A program made the translations under genes and the position numbers. The notes below the pieces were generated by a model. It did no database searches and had not been told where the DNA came from. It saw nothing but the letters and a program-made list of their open reading frames with translations. Positions 57,912-64,000 of a stretch of 64,000 nt of DNA are shown one piece after another (the first letter of the stretch is position 1; every line of letters begins with the position of its first letter). The DNA comes from Nageia nagi (Eukaryota; Pinophyta), in the NCBI GenBank assembly GCA_050084985.1, contig JBITNC010000001.1:64728001-64792000 (forward strand), written 5' to 3'.

Positions 57912-57926
57912 GATGCCCCACTTTGG
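57912..57926 (-). other. polypurine tract of element E
   Basis: CCAAAGTGGGGCATC on - is followed by TGTTAACA. The AAAGTGGGG core is typical of plant gypsy elements. Confidence 0.8.
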
Positions 57927-58264
57927 ATGTGAAATCGAAAGAAACATGAGGTGACTTGAGATTTTGCATTCAAAGTAAAAACGCAATATCATAGCAAACA
58001 ATTTTGATAAGCAATGATAAACATTAACCATTCTAAACTTAAACAACATCATGATAAAGCTTATTAGTACTAGATATAGGTTGAGAAAACTCTCTTTTGA
58101 TATTACCTTGGGCATGCTTGCCCCTTGCGTTTTGCTATAGAGGGTGATAGCCTGATATATCTGATCATCTGATAAGCTGATAATCTTACCGCAATACTGA
58201 TGACCTATGACAACAAACTTGACAACACACATGACAATGATCGGGTAGACGACTTGACCACACA

Positions 58265-58465
58265 TGTCGACTGTATGACAACTTGACAAGACCACATCAT
58301 AAGACAAAACATGACAACACATGACAACACACATGACAACACACATGACCAACTCACAAGATAAGACATGATAACACATGACAACACACATAACCAACTC
58401 ATAAGACAAGACATGATAACACATGACAACACACATGACCAACTCATAAGACAAGACATGATAAC
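58265..58465. repeat. 45-bp tandem repeat array, three full copies plus degenerate flank
   Basis: ACCAACTCATAAGACAAGAC begins at 58348 (one variant), 58393 and 58438, giving an exact 45-bp period. The part from 58265 to 58347 repeats the sub-motif ATGACAACACAC. Confidence 0.92.
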
Positions 58466-58469
58466 CATG

Positions 58470-59060
58470 ACCACACATAGGGGAGAGCTAAGTTCCACAC
58501 AACTGAGCCTTCGCACCAAGAGGTGTACTGTAGTTGCATAAGAATCAAACTCTGCAAAACAATGATAAGCTGATGGGGGAGAGCTAAGTTCCACACAACT
58601 AAGCCTTTGCACCAAGAGGTGTACTGCAGTTGCATAAGAATTGAACTTCACAAAATAATGATAAGCTGATATGTGAGAGCTAAGTTCCACACAACTGAGC
58701 CTTCGCACTGAGAGGTGTACTGTAGTTGCATAAGAACCGAACTCCGCAAAACAAGTGATAAGCTGATAAGGGGAGAGCTAAGTTCCACACAATTGAGCCT
58801 TCGCACCAAGAGGTGTACTGCAGTTGCATAAGAATTGAACTCCGCAAAATAAGTGATAAGTTGATATGTGAGAGCTAAGTTCCACACAAATAAGCCTTCG
58901 CACCAAGAGGTGTACTACAGTTGCATAAGAATCGAACTCCGCAAAACAAGTGATAAGCTGATAAGGGGAGAGCTAAGTTCCACACAACTGAGCCTTCGCA
59001 CCAAGAGGTGTACTGCAGTTGCATAAGAACTGAACTCGCAAAACAAGTGATAAGCTGATA
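58470..59060. repeat. ~97-bp tandem repeat array, six copies
   Basis: AGAGCTAAGTTCCACACAA starts at 58484, 58580, 58676, 58774, 58871 and 58969 (periods 96-98). Each unit continues CCTTCGCACCAAGAGGTGTA, then CTGCAGTTGCATAAGAA, then CAAGTGATAAGCTGATA. The long - strand open frames across it come from the repeat period and are not genes. Confidence 0.95.
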
Positions 59061-59670
59061 GAGTTGACACTCCACCAAGAGGCATGATAAGCTGATAATG
59101 GGAGCTAAAACTCCACTCATAAGCATGATAAGCTAATAATGGGAGTTGGGACTCCACTCATAGATATGATAAGCTGATAACAGGAGCTAGGAACTCCACT
59201 CATAGGCATGATAAGCTGATAATGGGAGCTGGAACTCCACTCATAGGCATGATAAGTTGATAATGGGAGTTGGGACTCCACTCATAAGCATGATAAGTTG
59301 ATATCAGGAGCTGAAACTCCACTCAAGGACATGATAAACTGATAACGAGAGCTAGAACTCCACTCATAGGCATGCTAAGTGATTAAGGAGCTAGAACTCC
59401 ACTCATAGACATGATAAATGATTACGAGAGTTGGAAATCCACCCATAGACATGATAAACTGATAATGGGAGCTGAACTCCACTCATAGGCATGATAAGCT
59501 GATTACGAGAGCTAGAACTCCACTCATAGGTATGATAAGCTGCTATACGGAGCTAGAACTCCACTCATAAGCATGATAAGCTGATATCGGGAGTTGGAAC
59601 TCCACTCATAGACATGATAAGCTGATAATGGAGCTGGAACTCCACTCATAAGCATGATAAGCTGATAATT
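59061..59670. repeat. ~41-bp tandem repeat array, about 14 copies
   Basis: Unit: CATGATAAGCTGATAATGGG followed by AGCTGGAACTCCACTCATAGG. It borders the 97-bp array directly and shares its GATAAGCTGATA and AGCT.A..TCCAC words, so the two arrays look related by descent. Confidence 0.93.
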
Positions 59671-60057
59671 TAGGTCTACAAACACAAAACTCAAAGCAAT
59701 ATTCTCTGGATATAACATTGCTCAAACACTTGTGATGCACCCATGATGTTTAGATAAGCTAATTTTTTGGGTAAAGGAATGCGGGCGTCCTTTCTTGCAG
59801 ACTTAGAACATCGACGTCTTTACCTAAGATCATGGGTGATCCTTTTCTTGAAGATTCATCAAAAACGTGAAGATCAGGTCCCTACGAATCACCTCTGGAT
59901 TCCAAATTGATACCTAGTTGCTCATCCACGAATACCAAATGCTCAAATCAAAATTCATCTTGAAATTGTGCCCTAACTTTTCATAAAAGGGGCCCCACCC
60001 TTCCTCATTTGATCACCCTATCATTTTCATAGCTAGGGGTATCCTAGAGCTTGAGAG
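59671..60057. other. spacer upstream of the element E PMD gene
   Basis: No gene is seen. This would be the promoter side of the + strand PMD gene. Confidence 0.4.
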
Positions 60058-62400
60058 ATGATTCAGAGAGGTTTAGCTAGTGATTTTGTCGCTATCACTA
60101 GGTGATTCTTCCTGTATTGCTATGTGTACGCTATGGCCCTTCGATCACACACCGAGATGGACAAGAGCTACCTTGGTGGCTGATTCTCCTACTGGTCATT
60201 AGGTACATTGCATCTCCTACCTTTTCCTTGCTATGCTTTTGCTTGTCTTCAGATTTTAGCTGCCTATACACTGGTTTTCCAAATTGCCCCTAGGGTTTTC
60301 CTGTTGGATACCCTAGCCCTTTTTTTTCCCTTTTTATTCTATTTTTTCAAATTTCTGGTATCATGGCTGTACTATGCTCATCTGTATGAACCTGCACCCC
60401 AAATTTTGTCGACCCTTATTCACAAAAATAGGACCTTGGCGGTCCTTTTCTGCCCTAGCATGGATCGTGGGTGGTCCTTTCTCACCTGATCTAGACCATG
60501 GTGACCCTCTTTACCAGTACTATTTTTGCTATTGTGTTTCATATCTTGATATGACTTGCCTTTTGTCATTCTTTTCTTGCAAACCATGCATACCTTATGC
60601 GACCATCCGGTAAGAGTGCCGCCTTCACTACTACCCAATAGTGGCCACAAACTGATGCAGCCTGGAGCATTCTAGAGGACATTTCATTCAGCTACCTTTG
60701 TTTGCTAACTATGTGTTTCATGATCGTAACATGTTGATAGCTTTGATGGAGAGGTGGGATCTAAACTCCAACACCTTTCACCTTCTGACTGGTGAGATTA
60801 TAGTGACCCTAGAGGATATCTACAGGATCACTAGACTTCCTATCAGGGGAGGCTAGTGAACATGATTCCTATTCTAAGACTGGAACAGGTAGAGGTATGG
60901 GCTACATGGTTGACAGGGTAGATGAAGTAAATCAAAGGAAGAGGGGTGTGTCCCTAGTGAGACATGTGTCAGAGTATCCTCCAGCAAGGGTGACCTACGG
61001 ATGAGACTCCTCATTGCCTACCTTTTGGATGCTATTGTCTACCCAGACAAGAGTAGTGAGACTTTTCCTTGGGCATGGTTCCTATCATTCAGGACATGGT
61101 GACACACAGGCAGTGGTATGCATGGTGCCCCGTGATACTAGCACAACTCTATCATGACCTCCATGGCTTTGTAGAGGTGGAGAGAGGGGGGAGACAGGTG
61201 GCTCATTCTATGATACTACAGGTGTGGGCATATGATCACATCATCATCTCTAGACCAACAATGTTGCCCCTAGATTAGCCAGATGATGTACCCACCTAGC
61301 AATGGTGGGTGACAACAGAGGGACCAGATTTTCCTAGCATGGACCTAGAGGGATGGCAGGTACATTTGACCTACTGCAGGAGGCATAGATATATTGGCAT
61401 CCTATAGGGGAGGTGTACCAGAGTGGGAGGAGGACATATAGGAGATGGCATGGGTGAGACACCCTACATACCTATAGGTGCGTAGGGCACTAGTGGAGCT
61501 GTATAGGCTAGAGTCGGGTACTCTATCAGTTCAGCTTCCAGTAGGGTATACCGGATGACTGCAGGATAGTGGTGCGCTACTACGTAGCAGGCACCTCCTA
61601 GAGGATTATGAGCTAGTACCTGACTGGGACTTAGATTGGGATCCCCCAGCAAGGACTTTGACTATGAGGTTGATGATGACATAGATGGACCTGATCACAT
61701 AGAGGACTACCTAGACTGGTGGAGGACACATCATCCTCACCACATAGGCATTCATGATGCTACATAGGTGACGATGCATGGGAGGATGAAGACACAGGAG
61801 ACATAGAGACCGGATGGGACACTCCCTTCACTAAAGGAGGGTGGGGAGGAGAGAGTAGCTCTACATATGCTCATGACACATCTCTAGATGCAGGTCATGA
61901 CGATAATGAGGAGACCAATCCAGACCAGGATGAGTATGAACCTGAGTATAAGATAGAAATAGACTGGGAGGAGGAAGACTACGATGAGGATGATGATGGT
62001 AACCTATTTTCTCTTTTACTTTACTTTGACTTTCTACCTTTCATGATATGCAAGGGACTAACACGATATGTTTATGCTATGTCATAGATCCTGAGGTTGA
62101 GATGGCTAAGCTGCGTGGTCAAATCGATCAGAAGGATGAGGAGATTAGAGAGCTACAGAGTTATCTACGGTTCGAGGAGGGGATTATACCGGTATCTACC
62201 AAGACTTACAGTAGCCAACAAGGAAATTAAGGCCCTTTATGAGCAGCTTCACCAGGCTGAAAGATAGATCGAGAGGAGAAGGCACGCATAGAGAAGTACA
62301 AGGCACGGTGTAAGGGTGGCACATCTAGCAGGGCTACTAGCTCTAGTGTAGGGGAGGGGGGTCTAGTAGGAGATTCTAGATCATTCTATGTAATCTCATC
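60058..62400 (+). pseudogene. plant mobile domain (PMD) gene of element E, antisense to gag
   Basis: The core frame at 60662-60856 reads HFIQLPLFANYVFHDRNM, then LIALMERWDLNSNTFHLLTG and EIIVTLEDIYRITRLPIRGG. This is a clear PMD match (ALVERWRPETHTFHLP.GE.TVTL.DV..L.GLP..G). After shifts come LRMRLLIAYLLDAIVYPDKS, FPWAWFLSF and the 61069-61278 frame with LAQLYHDLHGFVE and ILQVWAYDHI. A strongly acidic stretch (EIDWEEEDYDEDDD, about 61955-61998) leads into an 89-bp GT...AG intron (61999-62087). Splicing it joins the acidic stretch in phase to DPEVEMAKLRGQIDQKDEEI, a coiled coil. A serine-rich tail follows. The start is uncertain, and an upstream exon may end at GTAAGAG near 60611. PMD, acidic region and coiled coil match the order in element B. 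Confidence 0.82.
61999..62087 (+). other. candidate intron in the element E PMD gene
   Basis: GTAACC at 61999 and TATGTCATAG ending at 62087 frame an 89-bp, T-rich segment. Removing it joins GAT GAT GAT G to AT CCT GAG in phase, linking the acidic stretch to the coiled coil. Confidence 0.6.
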
Positions 62401-62853
62401 CAGTTGTATTGTAAACCAAAACATTTTGATCATGATATATAAAACACAAATTTTGGTACCTGATTTGCTCTTGTACATGTACTTATGATGCATGAATTTG
62501 ATATTTCGTGATCCTTGAGAATGAACGCCAAGACACGACTTGAAATTTTGACTTCCCACGCTCGGGAGTAATTGGTACCTTTTGCTTTCCTCTATTTTTC
62601 CACTAAAAGAGGACCACTGGTGGTCCTATTATCATGAAATACAATCCACGCTCCTGTTATGACATCATGAAGCCCTCCAATCTTGACCATGAGTTTGTTA
62701 GTGACCTGAACCAACTACTAGCTTTTCTCTTTCTTTTTTTTTATATATATTGATCTACCAAATAATACCTCCAGTAGGGCCTAGAGCTCCCACTGGTGCT
62801 AGCCTCATTCTATCATCCCTCTGACTATCTTTCTGATATCTTGATTCCTTTTG
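62401..62853. other. spacer between the two convergent genes of element E
   Basis: About 450 bp with no protein similarity. It contains a near-perfect short inverted repeat (62610-62627). In an autonomous element pol would begin here on -. Confidence 0.5.
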
Positions 62854-64000
62854 TCATGTGCCCCTGGGCAAATAGTATTCCGTGTTATGCTGTGGCATAG
62901 GGTTCTTATATATCCCCAACTTTTCGTTATCTGTGTGTACTGGAGCCTTCTTCTTTTCTTCTGGCTTATTGAATGAGATAGCCTTCTTATCCACTAAATC
63001 CTGAATAACATCTCTAAATTTTTGACATTCACACATTTTATGGCCATGACCCCTGTGATATCTACAAAACCCTTTGTAGTTCTTGTGTTTCTTTGACTTA
63101 TTGGTGGTAACTGGATCAAACCTCTTTGCACCAATGATTGCAACAACTCATCATGATCTTCAGTAACTTTAGCATATACTCTAGAGGTCCTTTGTTTTGT
63201 GAGTTCTTGCGACTCTTTATTTGCTACAACTGTAGCTATCACTTTGGCTGGTATTGGTTTTTTTATCTTTCTTATGCCCCCATAAACCAATTTTCATCAA
63301 GTGTCTCTCTTTTTGAATCATGGATAAGATCATTTTTGCAAGGGGTTGTTCTAGATAATTGAAAAATTTGAGTAGTACCTCATCTCTTAATGACTTTATC
63401 AACATTTGTTTCAACTCTTTTTCACTTAGCACTATGTATGTAGCCACTTTTTTCCAAGCTGCTACAAACTCTTCAAATGATTGACTCTTCCCTTGTCTTA
63501 TTCTAGCCAAATCCATGATAGCAGGTTTTTTCTTTATGCTATACTGATACTGATCCAAGAATTCTTGTTTTAACTATCTATAGCTGGTAATACTTTGGTC
63601 CTTTAAGTCATAAAACCATTCTAAAGCTTCTTCCCCTAAATTGAGCTGAAATAACCTGGCTAACATATCCTCATCTTGAAGGTGTCTACATGCTGCCTCT
63701 TCGAAAATTGTGATGTGCATCTTGGATCACTGATACCATCGTACTTGCTGAATTCGATATCTTTTCCTTCCCATTTTCTTTTCTAATTCTTGTGCAAAGA
63801 GGATGATTTTCTGCTAGATATTTATTGCTTTTTCATCATGTAATAATGTTAACTTTTTGAGCTGCTCGACCATTGCTTGAAGCTAGGCCATTCTTAGTTC
63901 TGCTATTTCTTTTTGCCTTTATTTTTCTGTGTCTTCCTATTCAACTTCTCTTATGGGGTTTTACACCCTCCTGTCTCTTCTTCTTTCTCATAATCTGATG
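62854..64000 (-). pseudogene. element E gag (5' end beyond window)
   Basis: The - strand frames give EFSKYDGISDPR (about 63750) and FLDQYQYSIKKKPAIMDL-type sequence. Then come LARIRQGKSQSFEEFVAAWK and KVATYIVLSEKELKQMLIKS (63558-63217), the plant gypsy gag core (KQ..GES..EF..RW...A..LSEKEL). In shifted frames follow ELLQSLVQRGLIQLPPIS and a zinc-binding block ending KMCECQKFRDVIQDLVDKKA. The last piece is IYKNPMPQHN (62900). It parallels the gag of B (IIQDLIDKKA, IFKDPLPKM). Frameshifts at about 63290-63217 and 63036-62994 break it. The N-terminus lies right of the window. Confidence 0.88.

Larger units (their letters stand above)
57070..64000 (-). mobile_element. gypsy element E: gag and convergent PMD gene, no pol, extends past window
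   Basis: Read on - the order is gag (64000 to 62854), a short spacer, a PMD gene on the opposite strand (60058-62400, +), tandem arrays (59670 to 58265), a polypurine tract (57926-57912) and a 3' LTR (57911 to about 57070). No protease, RT or integrase occurs between gag and the PMD gene. The 5' LTR would lie right of 64000. This is the same plan as B in the opposite orientation. Confidence 0.78.

Noticed and set aside
57906-59157. Long - strand open frames of 190, 167, 83, 80 and 79 codons
   Set aside because: They are read-through of the 45-bp and 97-bp tandem arrays. The translations are internally repetitive, overlap each other in several frames and have no motif.
58265-59670. Repeat arrays resembling CRISPR
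   Set aside because: Units are directly contiguous, without unique spacers of constant length, and the setting is a plant retrotransposon.
60420-60650. 76-codon - strand frame
   Set aside because: Shadow of the + strand PMD gene region of E. No similarity.
1-64000. Intact host protein-coding gene, rRNA, intact tRNA or organellar insertion
   Set aside because: No frame, RNA motif or chloroplast/mitochondrial gene sequence was recognised anywhere, apart from the partial exon and the captured fragment listed.

Overview
This window is nuclear DNA of a seed plant, most likely a gymnosperm such as a conifer. It is strongly AT-rich and has no bacterial-style genes, operons, rRNA or intact tRNA genes. 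Almost all of it is decayed, nested retrotransposons: two LINEs, several Ty1/copia elements and LTR fragments, and two Ty3/gypsy-type elements. The initiator-Met-tRNA primer sites, the LINE ORF1 zinc-knuckle signature and the plant mobile domain (PMD) genes are all plant-typical. The exact taxon cannot be read from the sequence. No host gene appears complete. The only likely host-gene piece is a short terminal exon (1832-1915) resembling the C-terminus of plant N-acetylglucosamine kinase.

Layout. 1-5340: unrecognised AT-rich DNA with the candidate terminal exon. 5345-9576: LINE 1 (+). 9577-14340: copia element A (+), cut off in its integrase. 14340-27025: gypsy element B (+), with gag and an antisense PMD gene but no pol. 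Its gag is split by copia-type element C (15434-20256, -), which has no coding region. 27073-30939: copia element G (-), mostly lacking pol, with a solo LTR of the A family inside its left LTR. 31054-39131: element H (-), two LTRs of about 2.2 kb flanking only about 76 bp of interior, the left LTR itself interrupted by about 3.3 kb of foreign DNA. 39135-46440: LINE 2 (+), split by the near-complete copia element F (39464-44878, -) with a 5-bp target duplication. 46441-49990: sparse DNA with a promoter-like motif cluster and a tRNA-like SINE fragment. 49998-56090: LTR element I (-), carrying a captured piece of a PDS5 cohesin-cofactor gene. 56091-57060: copia fragment D (+). 57070-64000: gypsy element E (-), again gag plus a convergent PMD gene with no pol between them, and several tandem-repeat arrays. 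E runs off the right edge.

Most interesting observations. (1) B and E, in opposite orientations, share one unusual plan: gag and an intron-containing PMD gene face each other tail to tail, and pol is absent. This suggests a non-autonomous gypsy family that was mobilised in that form. (2) Element I contains an antisense-of-window PDS5-like gene fragment. (3) Element H has almost no interior. (4) A long inverted repeat is conserved in all five LTRs of the A/C/D family despite sequence divergence.

All protein assignments are from motif recognition by eye. Element edges described as approximate are uncertain by tens of bases.
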